Source: Alkalihalophilus pseudofirmus
Lineage (GTDB): Bacteria > Bacillota > Bacilli > Bacillales > Bacillaceae_D
Direction of reading: 5' to 3'
Length of the DNA stretch: 64,000 bases
Assembly: GCF_029094545.1 (NCBI RefSeq)
Contig: NZ_CP117835.1
Coordinates: 2,770,001-2,834,000, forward strand
How positions within the stretch are numbered: the stretch's first letter is position 1; each line of letters starts with the position of its first letter. Shown piece after piece: positions 35,160-43,834 of the stretch. Under the pieces are notes generated by a model. It was not told where the DNA came from. It saw only the letters and a program-made list of their open reading frames with translations, and ran no database searches. The position numbers were made by a program, and so were the translations under genes.

Positions 35160-36155
35160 TTACTTATATAGACCTTCAACCAATATTTCAAGGGCATGCG
35201 GCACTCGAATACCTTCTGCAGCAGCAGACAATGGCATTACAATAAAATGCTCATTTTTAATAGCAGTCACATCTGTTAATCCAGGGTGGTTTAATAATTG
35301 GTTTCTTTTTTCATCTGCAGTGGTTTGACCATAATCAATAATAACAATAACCTCTGGATCGCGATCGACTACTGCCTCCCAACTTACCTCACCCCAATTA
35401 CTATCAATATCATTAAAGATATTTTCTGCACCAGCCATTGTCACAATTTCGTTCAGAAAGTTTTGTCCTACAGTAAATGGGGCTGCATCACCACTATCAT
35501 ATACAAACACCCTTAAAGGCTCCTCGTTCTCAGGGATTCGTGTTTGAATGGTTGTTAATTCTTTCTGTATTTTATTGATTAGTTCCTCGCCTTTATCATT
35601 CACATTGAAAATCTTTGAGATATTACGAATATCTTGGTAAATATGTTCAATGCTCGGTCCTACGATTTTAGAAGATTCATGTAAATAAGCGTTAATTCCA
35701 AACTGGCTTAACTGTTCTACTGTGCCTATATTGTCTTCTCGAAATGCACTTTCCCACCCAGCATAAACAAAATCAGGCTCCTGGGCTAACAAAACTTCTT
35801 GGGAGGGATATTGCTCAGATAAAACGGTAATTTGTTCATACGCTTCTTTATATATTGGTAAAATTTCATCATCCAAATATGCAGTCCCTACCATACTCTC
35901 TTCTAAACCAAGGGCCAGCATAACCTCAGTAACATGTTGGTTCAGTGAAACAGCTCTTTTAGGTACTTCTGAAAACACAAGTACATCTTCAATGTTTTCA
36001 ATTTCTACTTCTTTATATGCTTCTTCATGCTGCAAAGTTTCCACAGAATCAATCTCATCTTTTTCTTCAGTAGCAGTAACTCCTTCGCTATTTCCACATG
36101 CTGCTATTAATAATAACAGCATACCTATAATTAATTTCCTATGTAAATTCTTCAT
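35160..36155 (-). CDS. btuF: Corrinoid (vitamin B12) ABC transporter substrate-binding lipoprotein
   Basis: A 331-residue BtuF/FhuD-type class III binding lipoprotein with lipobox LLLIAACGN (Cys20). The mature domain has PKRAVSLNQHVTEVMLALGL, EPDFVYAGWESAFRE, and a C-terminal PEVIVIIDYG motif. Iron-siderophore receptors look alike, but its place at the end of the cobalamin operon with btuC and btuD makes a corrinoid the likely ligand. Its ATG overlaps the stop of the preceding methyltransferase (ATGA), so it is translationally coupled. Confidence 0.85.
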   Translation of the reverse strand: MKNLHRKLIIGMLLLLIAACGNSEGVTATEEKDEIDSVETLQHEEAYKEVEIENIEDVLVFSEVPKRAVSLNQHVTEVMLALGLEESMVGTAYLDDEILPIYKEAYEQITVLSEQYPSQEVLLAQEPDFVYAGWESAFREDNIGTVEQLSQFGINAYLHESSKIVGPSIEHIYQDIRNISKIFNVNDKGEELINKIQKELTTIQTRIPENEEPLRVFVYDSGDAAPFTVGQNFLNEIVTMAGAENIFNDIDSNWGEVSWEAVVDRDPEVIVIIDYGQTTADEKRNQLLNHPGLTDVTAIKNEHFIVMPLSAAAEGIRVPHALEILVEGLYK

Positions 36156-37225
36156 CTGTTTTTCTCCTTCAGTTCGGCAATAATCGTCCAGGTAATCGGT
36201 TGGTTATTAGCAGTACTTTTCACTCCAAACGGGTAGCCGCCATCTTTCCAGCTATCCCCTGTATAAGGATGCAGCCTGCCTTTATTTATATCTTCAAATC
36301 TATCCTCCAATGTTTCATCAACACTTAAGGGGGTTACATCACAAGAGAATTCTGCAACCTTTATTGTATCGCCTATTTTTTGGTTAGGTTGATAATCACA
36401 AACCATATCAGTCACAGAAAATCCTTCAAGCTTCAATAAATAAGCAAGTTCTCTAGGAGTTATAAAACTGAGTTCTCGCTCAACCTTATATTTTGTTTGA
36501 GAAACTCCTTCACGATATACCTCATACATTGCTGAATAATGAAAAAGCTGTTCCCTTAATGAAGTGAAGCCTTCCACCGTCAACTCCACGATCTTTATGG
36601 ACGTCATTTGTTTTTGATGCTGATTTTTCCACAAAGTAGTTGGAGGAGGTATAATGAGATCGATGGCAATTCTCCCTTCATTCCCTAAATGGTTCCTGAC
36701 CATCGCTAATAGTTCTTGTTGTTCTTTAACTGTGGTGAAGTGCTGAAAGAATCCATCAGCTAATAAAACATGGCTGAATGACTGTTTACAGTTTAATTTA
36801 AGAGCATCTTCTTCAATCAGCGTCATTTGGTTAGTTATGCGTTTAGCTTTTTTATTTGCCAAAGCTAACATCTCCTTGCTCCAATCCACCCCAGTAACTT
36901 TAATACCAACATTAGCGAGCTCCACAGCGATTCTTCCCGTACCAGTGCCTAAATCCAGAACATGAGATAGGTTCTTTGAGGTTAAAACCCATTCTCGAAA
37001 AAAAGCAACTCCTGCTTTACCAGCAAACAAATCGTAGTACTGCGCTTCTAAACTCTTATATTTAGGGTTTGCTTGCCTTATATGCCTATCTCCTTGCATA
37101 CCGCACCTTGAACATAATGTGCCCGCTAATTGTGCAAATGGTGTCCCTTTTGGAACTCCATTTTTAGAATCCCCGTGCTGCTCATTATATCGAAAGCTGC
37201 AATAAGCACATGTATAAAACGCCAT
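36152..37225 (-). CDS. Rubredoxin-like zinc/iron ribbon fused to a SAM methyltransferase
   Basis: A 357-residue fusion. Residues 1-48 look like rubredoxin. There are two CxxC pairs (Cys6/Cys9 and Cys38/Cys41) with the family spacer GVPKGTPFAQLAGTLCSRC. A class I SAM-dependent methyltransferase follows with motif I VLDLGTGTGRIAVELA near residue 90, GVDWSKEMLALA, and HVLLADGFFQHF. The C-terminus (about 300-357) has a Trp-rich GDSWKDGGYPFGVKS. It lies between btuD and btuF and overlaps btuF by four bases. No cobalamin step in this operon lacks its methyltransferase, so its substrate is unknown. A corrinoid-handling or alpha-ligand role is speculation. Confidence 0.75.
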   Translation of the reverse strand: MAFYTCAYCSFRYNEQHGDSKNGVPKGTPFAQLAGTLCSRCGMQGDRHIRQANPKYKSLEAQYYDLFAGKAGVAFFREWVLTSKNLSHVLDLGTGTGRIAVELANVGIKVTGVDWSKEMLALANKKAKRITNQMTLIEEDALKLNCKQSFSHVLLADGFFQHFTTVKEQQELLAMVRNHLGNEGRIAIDLIIPPPTTLWKNQHQKQMTSIKIVELTVEGFTSLREQLFHYSAMYEVYREGVSQTKYKVERELSFITPRELAYLLKLEGFSVTDMVCDYQPNQKIGDTIKVAEFSCDVTPLSVDETLEDRFEDINKGRLHPYTGDSWKDGGYPFGVKSTANNQPITWTIIAELKEKNR

Positions 37226-37284
37226 CTCGCGTCCTTCCTCTCTAACCCATCGTACTGTCCATCCGTTGTGATGATAACGACCCG

Positions 37285-38058
37285 CTATACCATCCCATCA
37301 GAAATATAAGAGATCTGGACCTTTCCCGTCATTGGATGGGTCGTAATAGTACATTCCACCTGGAAGATTTCTTTTACCAAATCCCTTGTAAGCACTTCAG
37401 TCGGTGATCCTTGCTTAACTATTTCACCACCGTTTATCACATAAATGATGTCACAATAAGCTGCAGCCAGATTTAAGTCATGAATTGCTGCTAAGGTGCT
37501 TACATTTAAATTTTTCACCACATCGAGAATATGTAGTTGATGCTGAATATCAAGATGATTCGTCGGTTCATCTAATATAAGTACATTCGCTTTTTGCACA
37601 AGTGCTCTGGCAATTAGTACACGTTGTTTCTCCCCCCCTGATAAGGTTGAGAAACTACGATTTGAATAACCTTCTAACCCAACTTTTACTAATGCCTGAT
37701 TAGTAATATAAGAATCTTCACTCGTGTCCTCCTCAAAGAATCTCTTATGAGGACTCCTTCCCATAAGAACTATTTCTTCAACAGTAAAATCAAAAGGTAC
37801 TGAACTTTCTTGAGCCACTACAGCCATACGCCTTGCCAATTCTTTATGAGTAAGGGTTGAAATATCCTTTTCATCCAACGCAACGAGACCTGCACGTGGT
37901 TCAAAGATACGGTAAATGGTTTTTAATAAGGTCGATTTTCCGCTGCCATTAGGCCCAATCAGCCCGACAAACTTTCCGGATTCAATGTCCATAGATACTT
38001 GATGAATAATATCTTTATGTTCAATGGTGGTTGTTAATTGCGAAACGGACAGCATCAT
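37285..38058 (-). CDS. btuD: Corrinoid ABC transporter ATP-binding protein
   Basis: A 257-residue ABC ATPase of the Fe-siderophore/B12 group. It has Walker A LIGPNGSGKSTLL, the Q-loop, signature LSGGEKQRVLIARAL, Walker B VLILDEPTNHLD and the H-loop AAIHDLNLAA. I start at ATG 38058 (MMLSVSQL) because GGAGG and GGGGGAG lie just upstream. A 46-residue N-terminal extension in the same frame is only btuC read in another frame. The start overlaps the btuC stop (ATGATGA). Confidence 0.9.
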   Translation of the reverse strand: MMLSVSQLTTTIEHKDIIHQVSMDIESGKFVGLIGPNGSGKSTLLKTIYRIFEPRAGLVALDEKDISTLTHKELARRMAVVAQESSVPFDFTVEEIVLMGRSPHKRFFEEDTSEDSYITNQALVKVGLEGYSNRSFSTLSGGEKQRVLIARALVQKANVLILDEPTNHLDIQHQLHILDVVKNLNVSTLAAIHDLNLAAAYCDIIYVINGGEIVKQGSPTEVLTRDLVKEIFQVECTITTHPMTGKVQISYISDGMV

Positions 38059-39179
38059 TTTTCTCCCCCACCTCCAAATGAATACGAATTTCTTCTTAGC
38101 AGCCAAATAAAAAATGGTCCTCCACAAAGCGCAGTCACAATTCCAATTGGCAACTCCTGTGGCGCGACAAATGTACGTGCACAAACATCTGCCCAAATAA
38201 GGAAAATCGCGCCAACGAACGCGCTTATTGGGAGTACATTTCTATGATCTGACCCTATAAAAAGCCGTACAACATGAGGCACCATCAGTCCAATAAAACC
38301 TATGGCACCACTTACAGCAACTAAAACACCCGTTAGTAATGCCGTAACTAGCATTAGTACTTTCTTAAAGATATTAATATTTAAACCCAGAGTTGCTGCT
38401 GTTTGTTCCCCCATTAAAAGTAGATTTAGTGGTCTCGCAAAAAAAAGAAGCAGCACCATGCCAATAAACAATGAAAAAAATGGAATAGCCAATTGCTCCC
38501 ATTTCGCTCCTGATAAACTTCCCATCATCCAAAATAGCGCGTCTCGCACGCCTTCTTCACGCGGTGCTGAAATCACAATATAGCTTGTTACAGCAGAGAG
38601 CATCATCGAAATGGCAATACCTGATAGGAGAAGTCTTACCGTAGAAATTTTCCCACTTACTTGTGCAACTAAAAAGACTAAGAAAACAGAGATCAATGCG
38701 CCCAAAAATGCAGCGATTGAAAGGGCATATAGTCCAAACATCTTAAATGCTCCTAATACAATGACAAGAGTTGCCCCCACTGAAGCTCCGGATGATATAC
38801 CTAAAATGAATGGATCAGCCAGGGAATTTCGAACGAGCGCCTGAATAGCCACACCAACAATCGCTAATCCTGCCCCTACAATGGCTCCTAAAATAATCCG
38901 CGGAAAGCGAATCTCCCAAATAATTTGTTCCTGAGCTTTTGTCCAATCTTGTACGATATATGTATCTAAATATGGAACTTTCGATAAAGCAATTTTCCAT
39001 ACGGTAATTGGAGAGATTGAAATAGGTCCTATCATTATTGAGACAGTTATCGAAACAATTAAAATGAGGATTAGGCAGAGAACGAGAAACCTTGTTCTCC
39101 CTCTTTGATGCTTATTTTTTTTACCCTCCTCTGCTTTTAAAGAAGGGTCGGCCCCACCCGCTTCTTGTAAGCCCCCCAT
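38055..39179 (-). CDS. btuC: Corrinoid ABC transporter permease, FecCD family
   Basis: A 374-residue inner-membrane permease with about ten helices. It contains FPRIILGAIVGAGLAIVGVA, LADPFILGISSGASVGATLV, GAIGFIGLMVPHVVRLFIGS and the terminal GPFFIWLLRR. These are the standard BtuC/FecD motifs. An extra cytoplasmic N-terminus (ADPSLKAEEGKKNKHQRG) is longer than usual. It follows btuR after 69 bases and is coupled to btuD. Within this operon it most likely imports cobalamin or cobinamide. Confidence 0.92.
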   Translation of the reverse strand: MGGLQEAGGADPSLKAEEGKKNKHQRGRTRFLVLCLILILIVSITVSIMIGPISISPITVWKIALSKVPYLDTYIVQDWTKAQEQIIWEIRFPRIILGAIVGAGLAIVGVAIQALVRNSLADPFILGISSGASVGATLVIVLGAFKMFGLYALSIAAFLGALISVFLVFLVAQVSGKISTVRLLLSGIAISMMLSAVTSYIVISAPREEGVRDALFWMMGSLSGAKWEQLAIPFFSLFIGMVLLLFFARPLNLLLMGEQTAATLGLNINIFKKVLMLVTALLTGVLVAVSGAIGFIGLMVPHVVRLFIGSDHRNVLPISAFVGAIFLIWADVCARTFVAPQELPIGIVTALCGGPFFIWLLRRNSYSFGGGGEK

Positions 39180-39248
39180 TTCTACTCCCCCTTTTTTTAT
39201 GAAGCAGTGTTAACAGCAATAGATATCTGAATTTATCTAAATTTCCTT

Positions 39249-39797
39249 CTAAAACTCTATACCTTTAACTGCTGGAACACCTTCATTGTAATAATGCTTT
39301 TCTGGTTCAATAACTGAAACTAGATCAGCTATATTTTTTATTTCATCTTTTGCAGACCTGCCTGTAACGACTAAATGGACGTGGGAAGGTTTATTTTGAA
39401 TTAAATCTATTACTTCTTTGATCGGTAAAACATCTTCTATTGGAAATTTTTCTATCGCTAGAGCATTATTCAGTTCATCTAAGATGACTAAATCGTATTC
39501 CCCGCTCATAACAGCTTCTCTTGCAATTGGCCAGCCTTTTTTCAATGCTTCTCTATGCTCTTCAGGGGTTTTCGTCCAAGTAAATCCAACCCCTAATTGA
39601 ATCATCTCTACACCTAACTTCTTTAGAGCTATTTCCTCTCCATAGGTCCGCTCTTTTGATTTTATAAATTGAAATATCCCTACATTAAATCCTCTTCCAA
39701 TCCCACGTAATGCTAACCCTAATGAAGAAGTGGTTTTACCTTTCCCATCACCCGTATATACAAGGGTCAATCCCCTTCTCTTTTTCTGCTGGCTCAT
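39249..39797 (-). CDS. btuR: Cob(I)yrinic acid a,c-diamide adenosyltransferase, CobO/BtuR type
   Basis: Transfers the 5'-deoxyadenosyl group from ATP to reduced cobalt of corrinoids. The 182 residues have the P-loop-like LVYTGDGKGKTTSSLGLALR, followed by VGIFQFIKS, LVILDELNNALA and VHLVVTGRSA. They are typical of the CobA/CobO/BtuR family, and the size is normal. It comes after the nitroreductase-like cbiY gene, exactly as in the Bacillus megaterium cob operon, and before btuC. Confidence 0.95.
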   Translation of the reverse strand: MSQQKKRRGLTLVYTGDGKGKTTSSLGLALRGIGRGFNVGIFQFIKSKERTYGEEIALKKLGVEMIQLGVGFTWTKTPEEHREALKKGWPIAREAVMSGEYDLVILDELNNALAIEKFPIEDVLPIKEVIDLIQNKPSHVHLVVTGRSAKDEIKNIADLVSVIEPEKHYYNEGVPAVKGIEF

Positions 39798-39870
39798 ATT
39801 AGCCTCCTTTACAGCTCACCTACTATTGATAGATTACTTTCTAATGGATACGAGTCTATTAATAGATTTA

Positions 39871-40443
39871 CTATCTTTCCATCCATATGGTTTTATTCTC
39901 AAATGAAGTTCTTACTTTTTCTTTTTGTTGCTTTAATGCATTCTGTGAAGGGTGCCCTATAAATAATGTGCCAATGACTTTTTTTCCTTCGGGTGATCCT
40001 ATAAAATCAAACGAACGAGAATCATGAACAAGACCTACACCGCGTGTGCGCCAAACAAATCCAAGATCTAGCTCTTGAGCTTGTAACCACATAGAATGAA
40101 TAGCACAGCAAACTGCATACTCATTATCTTTTGAGTCTGCATCATTTGAAGCAATATCTGAGGTTACAATAATAATGAGCGGAGTATTTCTTACTACATC
40201 AAGCGAGCTCTTTATTAAAGATGGTTTTGTAGGAAATCGTTCCTCTAGAAATTCCATTGCCAACTTTTCATACCTAAGTTTTGCTTCTTCTTGTATAATG
40301 TAAAAGTTCCAAGGCTCTCTCATACGATCATTTGGAGCTAGCGTTGCGGCTTCTAGCAAAAGCTCTATCTTTTCTCTTTCTATTTTCTCGTTAGTATAAT
40401 TTCGAACCGCTCTCCTATTACGGAGTAACTCTAACACTGTCAT
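39871..40443 (-). CDS. cbiY: Nitroreductase-like flavoprotein in the cbiY position
   Basis: A 190-residue FMN nitroreductase-family protein. The RNRRAVRNYTNEKI motif opens it, with LAPNDRMREPWNFYII next and the C-terminal VIGTLFIGHPSQNA last. In B. megaterium an operon of the same order holds cbiY between cysG(A) and btuR, and this gene fills that slot. A cob(II)yrinate reductase serving the neighbouring adenosyltransferase is a reasonable inference, but BluB-like or other flavin roles are not excluded. It overlaps the 3' end of the upstream cobA by 26 bases, with GGAGAG inside that gene. Confidence 0.78.
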   Translation of the reverse strand: MTVLELLRNRRAVRNYTNEKIEREKIELLLEAATLAPNDRMREPWNFYIIQEEAKLRYEKLAMEFLEERFPTKPSLIKSSLDVVRNTPLIIIVTSDIASNDADSKDNEYAVCCAIHSMWLQAQELDLGFVWRTRGVGLVHDSRSFDFIGSPEGKKVIGTLFIGHPSQNALKQQKEKVRTSFENKTIWMER

Positions 40444-41209
40444 CTAGAATCTCTCCTTCTTTACTAAACCAGCTTAATTTTTCTTTAAATTTAACAACCT
40501 CACCAACGACAATCATTGCAGGATGTTGTATTTTTTCGTGTATAACAATCGTCGCTATGGATTCTAGTGTACCTGTAACACACGTTTGATTGGCGGTTGT
40601 CCCTTCTTGAATCACAGCCACTAGAGTTTTAGGATCTTTTCCATGAATGATCATTTGTTCGCAAATATATGACAGATTACGAGTCCCCATATAAAAGGCC
40701 AAAGTATCACTGCCGTTAACCAGCGCTTCCCAGTTCAATCCATCCGTGCCGTTATCATTTCTTCCAGCCCCATGGACCATAGTAAAGGAAGTGGCATAAT
40801 TTCGGTAAGTTACAGGAATACCAGCATACGCAGGTGCTGCGATTCCAGAAGTAATACCCGGAACAATTTCAAAAGGAATCCCAGCATTTGAGAGAACTTC
40901 AGCCTCTTCACCTCCCCTGCCAAATACACAGGGATCTCCACCCTTTAGTCTTGTAACACTTTTTCCTTCAAACGCTTTAGATACGAGTAATTGATTAATT
41001 TCTTCCTGCATAAGACTATGGTTTCCCGGAGACTTCCCGCAATAAATAAGTTCAGCACCTTGTGCAGCATGATTTAATAACTCTTTATTAACTAAACGAT
41101 CGTAAGCTATGACGTCTGCTTTTTGAATGCACTTAAGTCCATAAACTGTAATTAACTTAGGATCTCCAGGTCCTGCCCCCACCAAAAAAACTTTCCCTTT
41201 TTTATTCAT
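40418..41209 (-). CDS. cobA: Uroporphyrinogen-III C-methyltransferase
   Basis: Methylates uroporphyrinogen III at C2 and C7 to give precorrin-2, the entry point to corrinoids and siroheme. The 263 residues show VFLVGAGPGDPKLITVYGLK, YDRLVNKELL, VTRLKGGDPCVFGRGGEEAE, the HGAGRN loop and ALVNGSDTLAFYMGTRNL. No sirohydrochlorin/precorrin-2 dehydrogenase is fused. It is the cysG(A) position of the operon. Its final codons overlap cbiY. Confidence 0.95.
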   Translation of the reverse strand: MNKKGKVFLVGAGPGDPKLITVYGLKCIQKADVIAYDRLVNKELLNHAAQGAELIYCGKSPGNHSLMQEEINQLLVSKAFEGKSVTRLKGGDPCVFGRGGEEAEVLSNAGIPFEIVPGITSGIAAPAYAGIPVTYRNYATSFTMVHGAGRNDNGTDGLNWEALVNGSDTLAFYMGTRNLSYICEQMIIHGKDPKTLVAVIQEGTTANQTCVTGTLESIATIVIHEKIQHPAMIVVGEVVKFKEKLSWFSKEGEILDDSVRVTP

Positions 41210-41305
41210 CCTCTCACCTTGATCCTCTATAGATAACGATGTATCTATTTATTTACTCGCGTAGTAATAGTAATGTAGTTCCTGATAGTGAACGATTAGT
41301 AGACT

Positions 41306-42694
41306 TTAGCGTTGCAAAATGGCTTTACTGGTTTTACATTTGTTAATCCATTTTTCAACCATCGTTTTACAAGAAGCAAAATGAAAGTGAGTATACCCTG
41401 CTACAAGATTATGCATCAAACAACCTTCTTGCTTGGTACCTCGCATTCCCTTCGTTACATACGCATGACGTATTTGCTCCTTAATCTCCTTATTATGGTA
41501 AGTAGAGTAATGAAACTCATGACCTCTGGCTTTTTCTTTTCCGCTTATTAAGAAATTATTATTTTCACCGGTAATTTCTCGATAACCCAGTGCCGCTAAC
41601 TTATGTTGCATTATTACTTTACCTGGAATCATGCCAACCATTGAAAATTCCTCTTGGCTAGTGGTTTCAATCGCTTCAGTTAAATACATAAACCCTCCGC
41701 ATTCGGCGAGTGTTGGCAGTCCCTTTTCAATAGCGGTCTTAATTGAATGCTGAACCTCTTTATTATGAGAAAGACTTTCCGCATATTCCTCTGGAAATCC
41801 ACCTCCTAGATATAAGCCGTCACTATTATCAGGCAAGCATTCATTTGCTAAAGGAGAAAAATAAACGATCTCAGCCCCTAACGATTGTAGTAATTCCAAG
41901 TTTTCAGGATAATAGAAATTAAAAGCAGCATCCTTTGCTACTGCAATTTGAACAACCTTCTCTTTTCTCTGAGTAAACAGTGAATAAATTTTAGGATTAG
42001 GGAGAACAGGAGCTTTTGAGAGTTCTAACAGTTGTTCTAAATCTACGGTCTCTTCTATTAAATCTCCTAATTTTTCAAAAAAGGAATCTAGCTCTCCCCT
42101 CTCAATTGAAGGAATTAACCCTAAATGTCGTTCAGGAATCTTAATATCAAGCTCTCGTTTTAAATAGCCAATAACAGGGATATTGCATTCTTGTTCAATA
42201 GCCGTCTTAACAATCTTAAAGTGCCCTTCACTACCTACTCTATTTGCAATAACACCTACTATGTTCGTCCCCTCAGCAAGCATTTGGAATCCTTTTACGA
42301 TAGCAGCTGCGCTTCTTGCCATACTTGCACAATTAACAACAAGTAAAACAGGGCTTTGTGTAATCATGCTTATATCAGCTGTACTGCCTTTATTATTTTT
42401 GGGATCTTTTCCATCCAAAAATCCCATAACACCTTCTATTATGGAAATATCTGCTCCCTTACTACCATGAGTCATAATATCTAAAACCGTATTTCGATCA
42501 AGCATCCAACTATCGAGATTTCTAGAAACTCGCTTTGTGACCGCCGTATGATAGGATGGGTCTATATAATCAGGGCCACATTTAAAGCCTTGTACTGTTA
42601 ATCCTCTTTTTTTAAAAGCCGCCATCAGACCAATGGTTAGTGTTGTCTTACCAACGCCGCTTCCTGTCCCTGCTATAACCATTCGATGATTCAA
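41306..42694 (-). CDS. cbiA: Cobyrinate a,c-diamide synthase
   Basis: Amidates the a and c side chains of cob(II)yrinate using glutamine and ATP. The 462 residues match the domain plan of CbiA: GTGSGVGKTTLTIGLMAAF, FKCGPDYIDPSYH, IIEGVMGFLDG, then GLYLGGGFPEEYA with catalytic Cys in LAECGGFMYL and His in GYTHFHFAS. This is the operonic copy. A second CbiA-like gene at 22612-24000 is of the same length and shares all active-site residues. It lies 15 bases downstream of cbiG and 96 bases upstream of cobA. Confidence 0.95.
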   Translation of the reverse strand: MNHRMVIAGTGSGVGKTTLTIGLMAAFKKRGLTVQGFKCGPDYIDPSYHTAVTKRVSRNLDSWMLDRNTVLDIMTHGSKGADISIIEGVMGFLDGKDPKNNKGSTADISMITQSPVLLVVNCASMARSAAAIVKGFQMLAEGTNIVGVIANRVGSEGHFKIVKTAIEQECNIPVIGYLKRELDIKIPERHLGLIPSIERGELDSFFEKLGDLIEETVDLEQLLELSKAPVLPNPKIYSLFTQRKEKVVQIAVAKDAAFNFYYPENLELLQSLGAEIVYFSPLANECLPDNSDGLYLGGGFPEEYAESLSHNKEVQHSIKTAIEKGLPTLAECGGFMYLTEAIETTSQEEFSMVGMIPGKVIMQHKLAALGYREITGENNNFLISGKEKARGHEFHYSTYHNKEIKEQIRHAYVTKGMRGTKQEGCLMHNLVAGYTHFHFASCKTMVEKWINKCKTSKAILQR

Positions 42695-42709
42695 TCTGTT
42701 TCCCCCTCA

Positions 42710-43834
42710 CTAGTACGGTATTAAAGCAACCGAGATCGTTACATTTCCTGATTTCTTCTTAACAAGAGCAAGATCTTTTGATCCACTGTATAACATCGCA
42801 GCCGGTTCACTTACACCATACGCACCTGTAAATTTATAAACCGTATCTGAAGGATCTTGAATGGACATTTTATTTAACTCATCAGCTGGGTAACAAATAA
42901 AGTCCCAATTATACTTTTGAGCTAAAGCTATAAGCCCCTCTTCATCTTTTTTAAGATCAATCGAACATATGGCTTTTATGCTCTTTATAGAAAACCTCAA
43001 TTCCTCCAATGTTTTTTTAATGACATTCTCAATCTCTGCTAAAGAAGTGCCTCTATTACACCCAATCCCTAAAACAATGACCTTTGGTCTATAGAGCACT
43101 CCATTTTCAAGAATTAGCTGCTCATTTCTGTTTAATTGACGATGTGTGATAATTAATGCCGCTTTGGGTTTTGCCTCAATAGCTTCCTCTACTGAAGCAT
43201 AGACTTTAATCGAGTCCGGCAAAGGGTGGTCATAATTCCACCATTCCTTTTCACCTGACTCTTGTACAATGGCAACATGTTCTTCATTAACGACTGATGC
43301 ACTCACAGGTGTTAAAAATTTCGCCGATTCCCACTCCCAGCCAAAACGGCTGCCAAATAGATCTACTGCAATCGTTTTTTGCACATCTGATGCTGTGGTA
43401 ATAACAGGTTTTGCATCTAGTATGTTTGCGACTTCTTTTGTTAATTCGTTAGCCCCGCCTAAATGTCCTGATAATACACTAATGACGTGTTCTCCCTTAT
43501 CATCAATGACTACTACAGCAGGATCCGTTTTTTTATCTTTTAATATTGGAGCAATCATCCGTACAACAGCTCCCAATGAGACGATCATAATAATCCCTTT
43601 ATAAGATTGGAATAGAGAGGGCAGCAACAGCCGTACATTCCCTTCAAATAATTGAATATGCCTGGTATCTTCATCTCCCTTTTCAAATTTGCTCATATAA
43701 AATAAATCTGATTGTTGAAATGTTGAATGTAATCCTCTTGCTAAATTCACTCCATGCTTTGTAATAGCGACAATAGCAAAAACCCCATTTTCCTTGAGTT
43801 CTACCTGTTTACCTTCTTCTAAAACAAGGGTCAT
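42710..43834 (-). CDS. cbiG: Cobalt-precorrin-5A hydrolase CbiG
   Basis: Opens the delta-lactone of cobalt-precorrin-5A, releasing acetaldehyde, in the anaerobic pathway. The 374 residues include the N-terminal AIVAITKHGVNLARGLH, IMIVSLGAVVRMIAPILKDK, and VVVIDDKGEHVISVLSGHLG with the following GGANELTKEVA. The C-terminal domain has VIVLGIGCNRGTSLAEIENV and AYGVSEPAAML. CbiG presence is diagnostic of the early-cobalt route. The gene overlaps cbiF by four bases. Confidence 0.95.
   Translation of the reverse strand: MTLVLEEGKQVELKENGVFAIVAITKHGVNLARGLHSTFQQSDLFYMSKFEKGDEDTRHIQLFEGNVRLLLPSLFQSYKGIIMIVSLGAVVRMIAPILKDKKTDPAVVVIDDKGEHVISVLSGHLGGANELTKEVANILDAKPVITTASDVQKTIAVDLFGSRFGWEWESAKFLTPVSASVVNEEHVAIVQESGEKEWWNYDHPLPDSIKVYASVEEAIEAKPKAALIITHRQLNRNEQLILENGVLYRPKVIVLGIGCNRGTSLAEIENVIKKTLEELRFSIKSIKAICSIDLKKDEEGLIALAQKYNWDFICYPADELNKMSIQDPSDTVYKFTGAYGVSEPAAMLYSGSKDLALVKKKSGNVTISVALIPY

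Noticed and set aside
38059-38196. N-terminal extension of btuD by 46 residues
   Set aside because: It is the btuC 3' end in another frame. A strong ribosome binding site precedes the internal ATG at 38058.
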